A stretch of 64,000 nt of DNA from Taishania sp964580465 (lineage in GTDB: Bacteria; Bacteroidota; Bacteroidia; Flavobacteriales_D; Crocinitomicaceae), in contig CAZOKJ010000003.1 of assembly GCA_964580465.1 (NCBI GenBank), positions 1 through 64,000 of the forward strand, read 5' to 3'. The notes beneath the pieces were generated by a model. It was not told the origin of the DNA. It ran no database searches and worked only from the letters and a program-made list of their open reading frames with translations. Position 1 is the first letter of the stretch. The number at the start of each line of letters is the position of its first letter. The translations under genes were made by a program, and so were the position numbers. Positions 17,115 through 27,179 of this stretch are shown in pieces.

Positions 17115-18293
17115 ATGAAAAATAGAATAACAAAATCAGTTTTAGTAAGTTTAGCACTTGTTTTTTCAGTGCTGTTGCTAAGTTGTGAATCTAAAAAGAA
17201 AACAACAGAAGACGGAAAAGAAGTGAATTTGGAGATTACTGGAACCATAAAGGGCGCTGCTAATCAAAAAGTTTACTTGGAAACGCTTTCTCAAAACGGT
17301 ACAATTTCAGTAGCTGAAGCACAATGCAATGGCAATAAGTTTGAAATGTTTACCAACATTCCAGGATTAGGAATTTACCAATTAAGATTGGGTGATTCAC
17401 AAGATAATGCTATTCTATTAACAGCTAAAGAAGGTGATAAAATTCAATTAGATGCTACGGCAGATAATTTTGTTTTAGGTACTAAAATAGCAGGGGTTGA
17501 TTGGAGCGATACCTATGCTAAATACATGAGCTTGATTAATGAATTTAGCATGAAACAAAATGAATTGATGGGAATGCAAGGGAAAATCTCGCAAGATGAA
17601 TTATTGGAACGCTATAACCAATTGCGATTGCCAATTGATGCTTTTGCTAAAGATGAAATTTTATCGAACCCAGCTAGTGCTTTTAATATCGTGCTGTCAA
17701 GTCATTTGATGCCTTACAATGGTTTTGTGGATTACAATGAAGATTATGCGAAGGTATTGGAAAAAATGGCAAGTGCTTACAAAAAAGAATACCCAACGTC
17801 GCCGTTTACTTCAACATTGGAACAACAAGTAGCACAAGTGAACTCTGGTATAGCTGAATACAAATTAATGCTTTCAGGAGAAAAACCAGCTCCTGAAATT
17901 GAATTGCAATCTCCTGAAGACAAGGTTATTAAATTGTCTTCTTTAAGAGGTAAAGTCGTTTTGATTGATTTCTGGGCTTCTTGGTGTGCACCGTGTAGAA
18001 GAGAAAACCCAAATGTGGTTAGAATGTACAATAAATTCAAGGATAAAGGGTTTACTATTTACTCTGTTTCATTGGATACGGATAAAGCAAGCTGGGTAAA
18101 TGCCATTGCTCAAGATGGTTTAATTTGGCCTAATCACGTTTCTGATTTATTGGGTTGGAAATCATACATGCCACGCCTTTATGGATTCGAAGGAATACCT
18201 CATACTGTCTTAGTTGGAAAAGATGGCAAGATTATTGCAGAGGGATTAAGAGGTGAAGCTTTAGAAAAGAAATTAACAGAAATTTTAAACTAA
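17115..18293 (+). CDS. TlpA-like thioredoxin-domain lipoprotein
   Basis: 392 residues. Lipoprotein signal with lipobox LLSC and Cys24. An N-terminal region of the DUF4369 kind (about 40-140: ITGTIKGAANQKVYLE), then a TlpA/ResA-like thioredoxin domain from about 250 with WASWCAPC (C291, C294). Expected on the periplasmic side of a membrane, where it would reduce or isomerise disulfides. Possible roles are cytochrome maturation or envelope thiol homeostasis (inference). The next gene is a paralogue, 5 bp away. Confidence 0.9.
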   Translation: MKNRITKSVLVSLALVFSVLLLSCESKKKTTEDGKEVNLEITGTIKGAANQKVYLETLSQNGTISVAEAQCNGNKFEMFTNIPGLGIYQLRLGDSQDNAILLTAKEGDKIQLDATADNFVLGTKIAGVDWSDTYAKYMSLINEFSMKQNELMGMQGKISQDELLERYNQLRLPIDAFAKDEILSNPASAFNIVLSSHLMPYNGFVDYNEDYAKVLEKMASAYKKEYPTSPFTSTLEQQVAQVNSGIAEYKLMLSGEKPAPEIELQSPEDKVIKLSSLRGKVVLIDFWASWCAPCRRENPNVVRMYNKFKDKGFTIYSVSLDTDKASWVNAIAQDGLIWPNHVSDLLGWKSYMPRLYGFEGIPHTVLVGKDGKIIAEGLRGEALEKKLTEILN

Positions 18294-18298
18294 ACAAC

Positions 18299-19405
18299 AT
18301 GAAACAACTTTTTTTGTTTTTAATAGCAACGTTGGTAACCATTGAAGCATGGGCGCAATCAACAGTTCAAATCGAAGGAAAGATCTTTAATTCTACTTCT
18401 AATGAAGTAAAGTTAGCAGAATTTGTAAAAGGTCAATTTGTCAATATAGGATCAGCTAAGTTGGGAAAAGAAGGTGCGTTTAAATTAACAGCAAAAATTC
18501 CTCAAAGTGACTACTATGTGTTACGAGTAAATGAGGGTACAATTTACTTGATTTTGCGCGACAATGCTTCAGTGCAAGTTTATAGCGATGCAAAAAACAT
18601 TGGTAAGTTTACTAATTTCGCTAATTCTGATGAAAGTGCTGCACTACATAATTTTTCTTACATTGCAAACGATTGGAACAAAGTGAAAAATGATGCAATT
18701 CAACGTATGCAAAAAAATCCTGAGTTAGGAGAAAAGATTAACGAAGAAATTCAACCTGTTTTTAGAGAGTTTCAACAACAATTTCAAGCATTTTTCCAAG
18801 AAAATCAAAATTCGCCAGCTTTGATTGCTACTTTGAGCGTCATTGATGCTACGAATGAATTTGAGTCATTTGAAATGATTGCGAATACCTTAAATGCCAA
18901 TTTCCCACAAAGCAAACAAGTGAAAGAAGTAATGGAAACGTATGCGCAAGTTAAAAAGAAAAAGGACGCTGAAAATATGTTTGCACCAGGAAAAGAAGCA
19001 CCTGATTTTGAAGAGCTAATGTTGGACAGAACAACAAAAATGAAGTTGTCTGATTTGAGAGGTAAGGTTGTTTTACTTGACTTTTGGGCTTCTTGGTGTG
19101 GACCTTGTAGAAGAGAAAACCCAAATGTTGTGAATGTCTACAATAAATACAAAGATAAAGGATTTACTGTGATGAGCGTTTCATTGGATGATAGTATGGA
19201 GCGTTGGCAACAAGCAATTGAACAAGATGGGTTGATTTGGCCTAATCATGTGAGCGACTTGAAAAAATGGCAAAGTGCAGTAGGTAGAATTTACAAAGTA
19301 AATAGCATACCTTTCACGGTGTTAATTGATAAAGAAGGGCGTATTATTCAAACAAATTTGAGAGGTCCAGCTTTAGAAGAAATGGTTGCTAAATTATTGA
19401 ATTAA
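18299..19405 (+). CDS. TlpA-like periplasmic thioredoxin, paralogue of the preceding gene
   Basis: 368 residues. Signal peptide 1-20 (..EAWAQ) without a lipobox, so soluble periplasmic rather than lipid-anchored. Same order as its neighbour: DUF4369-like N-domain, helical linker, thioredoxin domain with WASWCGPC (C267, C270). The motif CRRENPNVV and the segment DGLIWPNHVSDL are nearly identical to the upstream copy, so the pair arose by tandem duplication. The two active sites differ (CAPC and CGPC), suggesting different redox potentials. Confidence 0.9.
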   Translation: MKQLFLFLIATLVTIEAWAQSTVQIEGKIFNSTSNEVKLAEFVKGQFVNIGSAKLGKEGAFKLTAKIPQSDYYVLRVNEGTIYLILRDNASVQVYSDAKNIGKFTNFANSDESAALHNFSYIANDWNKVKNDAIQRMQKNPELGEKINEEIQPVFREFQQQFQAFFQENQNSPALIATLSVIDATNEFESFEMIANTLNANFPQSKQVKEVMETYAQVKKKKDAENMFAPGKEAPDFEELMLDRTTKMKLSDLRGKVVLLDFWASWCGPCRRENPNVVNVYNKYKDKGFTVMSVSLDDSMERWQQAIEQDGLIWPNHVSDLKKWQSAVGRIYKVNSIPFTVLIDKEGRIIQTNLRGPALEEMVAKLLN

Positions 19406-19413
19406 AACCGATA

Positions 19414-20166
19414 ATGACTACTTCACCAACAAAACTATATTTTGCCTCTGATTTTCATTTAGGTGCGCCTAATTATGAAAAAAGTTTGGAGCGTGAAAAA
19501 GAAATTGTTTGCTGGTTGGATGAGGTGAGTAAAGACGCTACCGAAATTTTCTTAGTTGGTGATATTTTTGATTTTTGGTTTGAATACAAACGAGCTATTC
19601 CCAAGGGATTTGTTCGTTTGCAAGGGAAAATTGCCGAAATAACTGATAAAGGTATTCCTGTTCATGTGTTTACAGGTAATCACGACATGTGGATTTTTGA
19701 CTATTTACCCAAAGAATTAGGAGTAACACTTCACCGCGAACCCATTGTTCGAGAATTTGATGGAAAAAAATTCTATATTGGACATGGAGATGGTTTGGGT
19801 CCAGGTGATTATGGTTATAAATTTCTTAAAAAAGTATTTGCTTCACCGATTAGTCAATGGTTGTTTGAGCGTTTACATCCCAATTTTGGTATTTGGCTTG
19901 CTGATTTGTCCTCCAAAAAGAGTAGAGCAGCTACAGGTGCAGAGGATGAAAAGTTTTTGGGAGAAGACAAAGAATGGTTAGCCATCTACGCCAAGGAATA
20001 CCTACAAAAAGAACATGTTGATTATTTTATTTTTGGACATCGACATTTGCCAATGGAGCTAAAAATAGGAGAACGTTCTACTTACTTTAACTTAGGTGAA
20101 TGGATTAATTATAAAACGTTTTTAACGTTTGATGGGAAGGAATGTAAATTAACTAGTTGGAAATAA
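19414..20166 (+). CDS. lpxH: UDP-2,3-diacylglucosamine diphosphatase family phosphoesterase
   Basis: 250 residues, calcineurin-like metallophosphoesterase. Metal motifs: ASDFHLG (D-x-H), GDIFDFW, GNHDMW, HGDGLG, and GHRHLPM. LpxH releases UMP from UDP-diacylglucosamine in lipid A synthesis at the inner membrane. The insert FKYL-like YKFLKKVFASPISQW and length agree with Bacteroidota LpxH. An LpxH2 or another phosphoesterase is possible, but a second lipid A gene (lpxK) nearby supports the call. Nine bp after the TlpA paralogue. Confidence 0.9.
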   Translation: MTTSPTKLYFASDFHLGAPNYEKSLEREKEIVCWLDEVSKDATEIFLVGDIFDFWFEYKRAIPKGFVRLQGKIAEITDKGIPVHVFTGNHDMWIFDYLPKELGVTLHREPIVREFDGKKFYIGHGDGLGPGDYGYKFLKKVFASPISQWLFERLHPNFGIWLADLSSKKSRAATGAEDEKFLGEDKEWLAIYAKEYLQKEHVDYFIFGHRHLPMELKIGERSTYFNLGEWINYKTFLTFDGKECKLTSWK

Positions 20167-20204
20167 TAATTGACAAAAAGTTCAGTTTATTTGCATTTTT
20201 TTTT

Positions 20205-20212
20205 TAGATTTG
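20205..20212 (+). promoter_or_regulatory. -7 box for the small secreted protein / adhesin pair
   Basis: TAGATTTG, a perfect match to TAnnTTTG, 68 nt upstream of the ATG at 20281. The -33 region is only weakly matched (TTCA). Confidence 0.45.
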
Positions 20213-20280
20213 AAGCAACTATTTATTTTAATTGACGTAATGTCTATAAAAAGATAACTGTGAAACTTAATTCAATAATT

Positions 20281-20697
20281 ATGAAATTATTACTTATTCT
20301 GCTATCTATTATTGTATTCAATAGTGTTTTGGCACAACAATCAGAGCGCAAACCTATTTCTCAACGCATACAAAAAAAGGCACCTTCTGTTGTAAAAGAA
20401 AAAGAAGTAACCTACTCATATGTTGAACAGCAACAAGGGACAACTGAAGGTTTAACCTATTCGGTTGACCAATTCGGTAATGAACATGTTCATGATAAAG
20501 CATATTATGAAGCTCGTTTAGCTGAATTAAATGATTTTGTGCAAGGAGTTCAAACGAAAATTGATTATGTAAAAAATAATCCAGAAGAAGATGCTATCGC
20601 TAAAAGCAACGGATGGTACTTGGATATGGAAAATGTACTGAATACTTCTAAAGAACAAAAATTAGAATACCTAAAAAAAATAGAATCTTTTAAGTAA
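20281..20697 (+). CDS. Small secreted protein of unknown function
   Basis: 138 residues from the ATG at 20281; a GTG seven codons earlier would spoil the signal peptide. Signal peptide 1-18 (..NSVLAQ). The mature protein is hydrophilic, has no Cys, and has a charged helical C-terminal half (ARLAELNDFVQGVQTKIDYV..). I do not recognise a family. It ends 16 bp before a giant T9SS type B protein and is probably co-transcribed with it. The 54.6-kb locus has the same arrangement with an unrelated small protein. Confidence 0.75.
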   Translation: MKLLLILLSIIVFNSVLAQQSERKPISQRIQKKAPSVVKEKEVTYSYVEQQQGTTEGLTYSVDQFGNEHVHDKAYYEARLAELNDFVQGVQTKIDYVKNNPEEDAIAKSNGWYLDMENVLNTSKEQKLEYLKKIESFK

Positions 20698-20713
20698 CGA
20701 TAGACTACTAACG

Positions 20714-23700
20714 ATGAAACGACTTTTATTATTTTTACTATTGACATTTGTGGCAAGTGCTACGATAGCTCAATCGAATACCTGCGACACAGCAAACCCT
20801 TTCTGTTCTTCTAATACGTATAACTTTCCAAATGCTACTTCTGGAACAGCACCAAGTGGTCCTAATTACGGTTGTTTAGGAAGCGTGCCTAAACCAATTT
20901 GGTATTACATGGAAATTGGTACATCAGGAACCATCAATATTTCCATCCAACAAACGACAGGACAAAATGGTACGGGGGGACAAATTGACGTTGACTTTGC
21001 AATGTGGGGACCTTTCACTAGTTTGTCTGCTGGTTGTGCTGCTATTACAGCTGGTCAAGCTCCTTTACAATGTAGCTTTTCCGCTTCTTATTCTGAAACT
21101 ATTGGTTTAGGAATGTCTGGAGGAACTGGTTCAGGAGCATCAACTCCAGCTTCAGCAGTTGCCGGACAGTTTTACATTGTTTTGTTGACAAATTATAGTG
21201 GTTCAGCCGGCTATATTTCTTTCAATCAAACGGGAGGGTCAGGTTCTGCAGACTGCGCTATCGTTGCCCCTTGTTCTATCACAAATTTAACCGCAACTCC
21301 TTCAGCTTGTAATACAGCAACAAATACATACTCACTAAATGGTTCGTTAACAGTAACAAACCCACCGAGTTCTGGAAACTTAGTTGTTCAAAACTGCGAT
21401 GGAACGCAAACAATCGTTGCTTCAGCTCCTTTTGGATCAAGCACTTATACTTATACGTTAAATAACTTGCCTTCTGGTACAGGTGCTTGTAATGTTCAGG
21501 CATATTTTACAGTGGGGTCTTGTTCACAACTATTGAATTATACAGCGCCTCCTTGTCCTGTTCCTTGTGCGTTTACAAATATTACTGCAAACGTAGGAGC
21601 TTGTTCAACAGGAAGTGTATTTACTTTGACTGGTTCTGTTACTTTCCAAGGAGCGCCAACAACTGGACAATTGATTATTGAAGATTGTAATGGTCATTCC
21701 CAAACATTTAACGCGCCATTTACAAGTCCAGTCAACTATACGATCTCAAACATTCCAGCTAATGGAGCGGCTTGTGGGGTTACAGCTCGATTCACAGCTG
21801 ACCCAGCATGTACAATCAATGTGGCTTATACCAATGCACCTCCTTGTAACTGTACGGTTGATGTAGGTACCTTTACAACAGTAACTACTGGTAATAATAG
21901 CAATAGTCAATATGTTCTTTGTTATGGTGATGAAATAGAAATTAATTCAAATAATGACTTCGTTTATCCAAACCAAGTAACCAATCCTCCTAATGCAGGT
22001 GGTTATGACCCAGCTGTTTTGTGGTTAGTGTATTCTTGTCCTCCTTCAGTAGGTTTGACTCCTAGTGCAACGCAAGGAGTAGAAAACGACCCTTGTTTAG
22101 TTGGAGTTGTTTCAGGACAAGATTTGTATGATATTAATGATATGTCATTACTGAACTCTGTGCCTGGTGCAACTAATAATACTTTGTATTTTGTTCCATT
22201 AACGTTTTATCATCAAGGTGATTTATTGTATTCCTATGTAAATGGAAACGTGCTTCCATGTTATGAGATGGGAACACCAGTGGCTATTCAATACTTGCCA
22301 GAAATAACAACTGTAGTAACTCCTAATTGTAACGCAGGGACTGTTTCTGTAAATGTAACTGGAGGAGCTCCTGCTGTAAATGGATCTAACTTTACGGCAA
22401 GTAACTTAGTGCCGTCTACAGCAACTATTTCAACGAACAACGTTGCGAATAATGGATCAATTGTGATTTCTGGATTGCAAGATGGTGATAATTATTCTTT
22501 TGATATTAAAGATCAATATGGTTGCCCTGTTACGATTACAGGAACTTTCCAAGGAGTTACCCCTTCAGGGTTCACATATCCACAAGCTGCTTACTGTAAA
22601 GACGCTACTAATCCAACACCTACTATCACAGGTGCAACAGGGGGAACGTTTACAGCAACAAGTGGCATGGTGATTAACTCAGTAACAGGTGTGATTAATT
22701 TAGCATCAACTCCAGCAGGAACATATACTGTTACCTACACTTCACCAGGTGCTCCTTGTAATTCTTCATCAACTTTTACAGTAACTATCAATCCATTACC
22801 AACAGTAACAGCTCCAAATGCTACTATTTGTAGTGGACAAACAGCAACTTTAACTGCGAGTGGAGCAAATACCTATTCTTGGGCTCCTGCTACAGGTTTA
22901 AGTGCAACAACAGGTGCTTCTGTTACTTCTTCAGTGACAGCAAATCAAACGTATACAATTACAGGTACAAATACAACAACTGGTTGTACAAACACAGGAA
23001 CAGTATCTGTAACAGTTAATCCATTACCAACAATCAACGCTGGTGCGGACGTGACTATTTGTTCTGGTGCAACTGCTAACTTGTCTGCATCAGGTGCAGG
23101 AACAGGAGGTACTTATTCTTGGAATAATGGGCTTGGAGCAGGAGCTACTAAAACCGTTTCTCCAACAACGACAACAACTTATACAGTAACAGGAACAACA
23201 GCTAGTGGATGTTCAAGCACAGATCAAGTAGTTGTAAATGTTAATCCATTGCCTACAGTTACGGCAAGCCCAAATGTAGCAATCTGTATTGGTGCTTCTA
23301 CAACTATTTCAGCATCAGGTGCAGCTACTTACTCTTGGAATAATGGACTTGGAGCTGGAGCTTCTCATACTATTTCTCCAACTACAACAACAACTTACAC
23401 AGTAACGGGAACAGATGCAAATGGTTGTATAGGAACAGCAACTGTAACGGTAACAGTGAATCCATTGCCTACAATTAATGCTGGACCAGATGTAGCTATT
23501 TGTTCAGGTGCTTCTACTAATTTAGTCGCTTCTGGTGGAGCTACTTATACATGGAACAATGGACTAGGAGCAGGGGCTACACACAGTGTTTCTCCTTCTG
23601 CAACGACAACATACCAAGTAACTGGTACAGATGCTAATGGATGTGTTAACACTGACTACGTGGTTGTGACGGTTAATTCAAATCCTACTCCCGTTATTAC

Positions 23701-26700
23701 AGGGACAACTCAGTATTGTACTGGTTCTACAGCAACTGTTCAAACTTCACAGACTTATTCAACCTATTTGTGGTCAAATGGTCAAACAACTCAATCAATT
23801 AATGTTACTCAAGCTAATAACCCTATTACAGTAACAGTAACAAATGCTTTTGGCTGTAGTGGAACATCAGCTGCATACACAGTGACTGAGCAATCTACAA
23901 TTCAAACAAGTAATACGATTACTATTTGTCAAGGTCAAAGCGCTACGATTCACGGTGTTGTAAGAACAACAGCAGGAGTGTATGCCAATACACTTCCGTC
24001 AGCTTCTGGTTGTGATAGTACTTCAACTATTACATTGGTTGTAAATCCATTACCTACAATTAACGCAGGAGCAAATCAACAAGTTTGTGTGGGAACTCAA
24101 GTAACGTTAAATGCAACAGGAGCTCCTTCAATTGTTTGGTCTCCAGTGATTACGAATGGTGTTCCTTTTACACAACCTATAGGTACACAATCTTATACAG
24201 CGACAGGTACTGATGCTAACGGATGTATTAACTCAGCTTCTGTTTCTGTAACAGTAAATCCATTGCCAACTATCAATGCAGGGATTGATCAAGCTATTTG
24301 TATTGGTTCATCAACATCTATCACTGCTTCTGGAGGTGTTTCTTACACTTGGAATAATGGTTTAGGTGCAGGTACTACCCATACTGTCAACCCAACTTCG
24401 ACAACAAGCTATACCGTAACAGGTATAGATGCTAATGGATGTGTGAACACGGATCAAATGATTGTAACGGTGAACTCATTACCATTGATTAATGCTGGAC
24501 CAGATGTTGCTATTTGTATTGGATCTTCAACTACGTTAACAGCATCTAACGGTGTGTCTTATACGTGGAATAATGGATTAGGAGCTGGTGTTTCTCACAC
24601 TGTTTCACCTACAAGTACTGCAACATATACCGTAACAGGTACAGATGTAAACGGATGTGTGAATACTGACCAAGTCGTGGTGACTGTTCATTCACTTCCA
24701 ACTGTTAATGCAGGAGCAGATGTGGAAATTTGTAGCGGAGCTTCTACAACATTGATTGCAGGAGGTGCTATCACTTATGCATGGGATAATGGACTTGATG
24801 CAGGTGCTGCTCAGACAGTGTCTCCAGTAGGTACAACAACTTACACCGTAACAGGTACAGATGCAAATGGATGTGTGAATACAGATCAGGTGGTGGTTAC
24901 AATAAAACCAAATCCAATTATTTCACCAACTGCAGATATTACAGTTTGTAATAATACAGCAGTTCCAGCAGTAACATTTACAAGCAACGTGCCAGGAACG
25001 ACTTACTCTTGGACTGCTAACAATACGTCGATTGGAATTGGATCTTCAGGAACAGGCAATTTAGCAAGTTTCACAGGGGTAAACAATGGTACTCAAAACG
25101 TTTCTAGCATCGTTAACGTAACGCCAACTGCAAATGGTTGTGTTGGTACAGCTGACGAGTTTACAATCACAGTGTTGCCTTCTCCAAAAGCAACTATCTC
25201 TGGTACTACTGCTGTTTGTATTAACGGAACAGCGCCAACAATTACTTTTACAGGAAATACAGGGACAGCACCTTATACATTTACTTATACTATTAATGGA
25301 GGAGCTCCTATTACAGTAACAAATCCAGGGAACTCGGCAACAGTTACTGCAACAACATCAACAACGGGTACATTTGTTTATGCTTTAACGAATGTATCAG
25401 AAGCGGGAAATAGTTGTGCTGGACCAGCAAATGGAACGGCAACTATTACGGTAAATGCACTTCCAGCAATTAATGCAGGTGCTGACGTTGCTGTGTGTGT
25501 GAACTCACCAGTAACATTAACTGCAACAGGAGCGGGAGTAGGAGGTACTTACGTATGGAGCAATAACGTGCCAAATGGAGGTTCGTTTACACCAACTTCA
25601 ACAGATACATATACAGTAACAGGTACAGATGCTAATGGTTGTGTGAATACTGATCAAATGGTAGTTACAGTAAATATGCCAATACCAGTTAATGCAGGTC
25701 AAGACCAAACAGTTTGTATTGGTTCAGCTGCAACTTTGACTGCAACTTCAACAGATCCAGCAGCAACATTTACATGGAATAATGGTGTGCAAAACGGTGT
25801 TCCATTTACACCATCACAATCTAAAACATACACAGTAACCTCAGTTGACGCTAATGGCTGTGTAGCTACGGATGATGTAGATGTAATCGTGAAAAGTTTA
25901 CCTATTATCGATGCAGGCTTAAATGTATCAGGATGTGCTGGTGATCAGTTTACATTTACAGGAAGTGGAGCAGGTCCAATGGGTTATTATACTTGGTCAC
26001 ATGGTATTCAAAATGGTATTCCTTTTACGCCTCAAGCTGGAAATTATTTTATCCATGTTACTGGTACAGATGCGTATGGATGTTCAAATACAGACTCGTT
26101 AGAAGTTAAAATTCAGGCTATTCCTGTTGTAAGCTTTACTGCTTCTCAAGATGGAATTTGTGCGCCAGTGGTAGCTACTTTCGTTAATACTTCTGGTTTA
26201 TCAAATGTGTCTTGTTTGTGGAGTTTTGATGATGGAACAACTTACACAGGATGTGGAGATGCAACTCACGTGTTTAGTTTCCCAGGTGAGTATGGAGCAT
26301 CGCTACAAATCACTTCTTCTAATGGATGTATAGGATCTCTTTACCAATCTGAAATGGTTGTTGTAGAGTCGAACCCTGTAGCGCATTTTACAGCCACACC
26401 ACAAGTGTTAACACAAATTTCAAACGAAGTTCAGTTTGTTAATGGTTCTTACGGAGCTTCTAGCTATGAGTGGGATTTTGGTGATGAAACAACTTCTATT
26501 GAAGTAAACCCAAAACATAAATACGATGAAACTCCAAACTTATATACAGTGCGTTTGATTGCATTCTCACAACATGGGTGTCCTGACACAACTTATTTGT
26601 CTATCGAAGTGAAAGAAGAGTTGATATTCTATGTTCCAAATACATTTACACCAGATGGTGACCAATACAATGAAACGTTTAAACCTGTGTTTACTTATGG

Positions 26701-26911
26701 CTACGATCCTTACGATTACACATTGTTAATCTATAATCGTTGGGGAGAAGTTATTTTTGAATCACATGATACTTCAGTTGGTTGGGAAGGTTTATATGGT
26801 GTTGATGGGAATAAATGTCAAGACGGAACATATACTTGGAAAATTGAAGTTAAAACAACCATGTCCGATGAAAGAAAAACGTTTGTGGGACATGTGAACT
26901 TGCTCAGATAA
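20714..26911 (+). CDS. Giant T9SS type B secreted repeat protein (adhesin-like)
   Basis: 2065 residues. Signal peptide 1-19. N-terminal domain with paired Cys (NTCDTANPFCSSNTYNFP, YGCLGSVPKPIWYYM), two modules of about 90 residues (CSITNLTATP.., CAFTNITANV..), then at least 11 beta-sandwich repeats of about 72 residues (693-1802) typified by NPLPTINAGADVTIC..YTVTGTDANGCVNTDQVVV. Two PKD-like domains follow, with WDFGD, and a C-terminal T9SS type B (CHU_C) domain from about 1967 (LIFYVPNTFTPDGDQYNE..). It should be exported by the type IX system to the cell surface. Adhesion or gliding function is inference. A strong terminator follows. Confidence 0.93.
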   Translation: MKRLLLFLLLTFVASATIAQSNTCDTANPFCSSNTYNFPNATSGTAPSGPNYGCLGSVPKPIWYYMEIGTSGTINISIQQTTGQNGTGGQIDVDFAMWGPFTSLSAGCAAITAGQAPLQCSFSASYSETIGLGMSGGTGSGASTPASAVAGQFYIVLLTNYSGSAGYISFNQTGGSGSADCAIVAPCSITNLTATPSACNTATNTYSLNGSLTVTNPPSSGNLVVQNCDGTQTIVASAPFGSSTYTYTLNNLPSGTGACNVQAYFTVGSCSQLLNYTAPPCPVPCAFTNITANVGACSTGSVFTLTGSVTFQGAPTTGQLIIEDCNGHSQTFNAPFTSPVNYTISNIPANGAACGVTARFTADPACTINVAYTNAPPCNCTVDVGTFTTVTTGNNSNSQYVLCYGDEIEINSNNDFVYPNQVTNPPNAGGYDPAVLWLVYSCPPSVGLTPSATQGVENDPCLVGVVSGQDLYDINDMSLLNSVPGATNNTLYFVPLTFYHQGDLLYSYVNGNVLPCYEMGTPVAIQYLPEITTVVTPNCNAGTVSVNVTGGAPAVNGSNFTASNLVPSTATISTNNVANNGSIVISGLQDGDNYSFDIKDQYGCPVTITGTFQGVTPSGFTYPQAAYCKDATNPTPTITGATGGTFTATSGMVINSVTGVINLASTPAGTYTVTYTSPGAPCNSSSTFTVTINPLPTVTAPNATICSGQTATLTASGANTYSWAPATGLSATTGASVTSSVTANQTYTITGTNTTTGCTNTGTVSVTVNPLPTINAGADVTICSGATANLSASGAGTGGTYSWNNGLGAGATKTVSPTTTTTYTVTGTTASGCSSTDQVVVNVNPLPTVTASPNVAICIGASTTISASGAATYSWNNGLGAGASHTISPTTTTTYTVTGTDANGCIGTATVTVTVNPLPTINAGPDVAICSGASTNLVASGGATYTWNNGLGAGATHSVSPSATTTYQVTGTDANGCVNTDYVVVTVNSNPTPVITGTTQYCTGSTATVQTSQTYSTYLWSNGQTTQSINVTQANNPITVTVTNAFGCSGTSAAYTVTEQSTIQTSNTITICQGQSATIHGVVRTTAGVYANTLPSASGCDSTSTITLVVNPLPTINAGANQQVCVGTQVTLNATGAPSIVWSPVITNGVPFTQPIGTQSYTATGTDANGCINSASVSVTVNPLPTINAGIDQAICIGSSTSITASGGVSYTWNNGLGAGTTHTVNPTSTTSYTVTGIDANGCVNTDQMIVTVNSLPLINAGPDVAICIGSSTTLTASNGVSYTWNNGLGAGVSHTVSPTSTATYTVTGTDVNGCVNTDQVVVTVHSLPTVNAGADVEICSGASTTLIAGGAITYAWDNGLDAGAAQTVSPVGTTTYTVTGTDANGCVNTDQVVVTIKPNPIISPTADITVCNNTAVPAVTFTSNVPGTTYSWTANNTSIGIGSSGTGNLASFTGVNNGTQNVSSIVNVTPTANGCVGTADEFTITVLPSPKATISGTTAVCINGTAPTITFTGNTGTAPYTFTYTINGGAPITVTNPGNSATVTATTSTTGTFVYALTNVSEAGNSCAGPANGTATITVNALPAINAGADVAVCVNSPVTLTATGAGVGGTYVWSNNVPNGGSFTPTSTDTYTVTGTDANGCVNTDQMVVTVNMPIPVNAGQDQTVCIGSAATLTATSTDPAATFTWNNGVQNGVPFTPSQSKTYTVTSVDANGCVATDDVDVIVKSLPIIDAGLNVSGCAGDQFTFTGSGAGPMGYYTWSHGIQNGIPFTPQAGNYFIHVTGTDAYGCSNTDSLEVKIQAIPVVSFTASQDGICAPVVATFVNTSGLSNVSCLWSFDDGTTYTGCGDATHVFSFPGEYGASLQITSSNGCIGSLYQSEMVVVESNPVAHFTATPQVLTQISNEVQFVNGSYGASSYEWDFGDETTSIEVNPKHKYDETPNLYTVRLIAFSQHGCPDTTYLSIEVKEELIFYVPNTFTPDGDQYNETFKPVFTYGYDPYDYTLLIYNRWGEVIFESHDTSVGWEGLYGVDGNKCQDGTYTWKIEVKTTMSDERKTFVGHVNLLR
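22790..26120 (+). repeat. Coding tandem repeats, about 216 bp per unit
   Basis: At least 11 diverged copies of a 70-75-codon unit inside the giant gene, interrupted by several variant modules (about 23690-24050 and 24905-25460). The end of each unit, coding TGTDANGCVNTDQ, is nearly identical at the DNA level in many copies (for example around 24420, 24640, 24850 and 25620). Such identity could allow copy-number change by recombination. Confidence 0.85.
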
Positions 26912-26940
26912 TTATCAATTTTAATAATCGAATTTGTTTT

Positions 26941-26968
26941 AAAAGGAGTCTTCGGACTCCTTTTTTTT
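26941..26968 (+). terminator. Terminator of the giant adhesin operon
   Basis: 10-bp stem AAAAGGAGTC / GACTCCTTTT closed by a TTCG tetraloop (26951-26954), followed by an 8-T run. Textbook rho-independent structure 29 nt after the stop. Confidence 0.93.
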
Positions 26969-27125
26969 GTTTAGCGTTATAATTTTAACAGTTTCTTATT
27001 TAGAATAAGTCTAATTAGTTGATTTTGACTTTTGTAACATGTTGATAATTTGATAGTTTGGGTATTGAGCGTAGCTCCTTGTTACTCACTGAAATAGTGT
27101 TTTATTACGATAAGTTAAAAAATGC

Positions 27126-27156
27126 CTTGTAAAGACATTTAAAAGTATTATTTTTG
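27126..27156 (+). promoter_or_regulatory. Promoter of the nuo operon
   Basis: CTTG (27126-27129), 19-nt spacer, TATTTTTG (27149-27156, perfect TAnnTTTG). Predicted leader is only about 17 nt before the nuoA ATG at 27180. Confidence 0.6.
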
Positions 27157-27179
27157 TTGGCAATTATATAATTTTACAT

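Noticed and set aside
22790..26120. CRISPR-like periodic repeats
   Set aside because: The periodicity is a 72-codon protein repeat in one long open frame, with diverged units and no short palindromic repeats or spacers.
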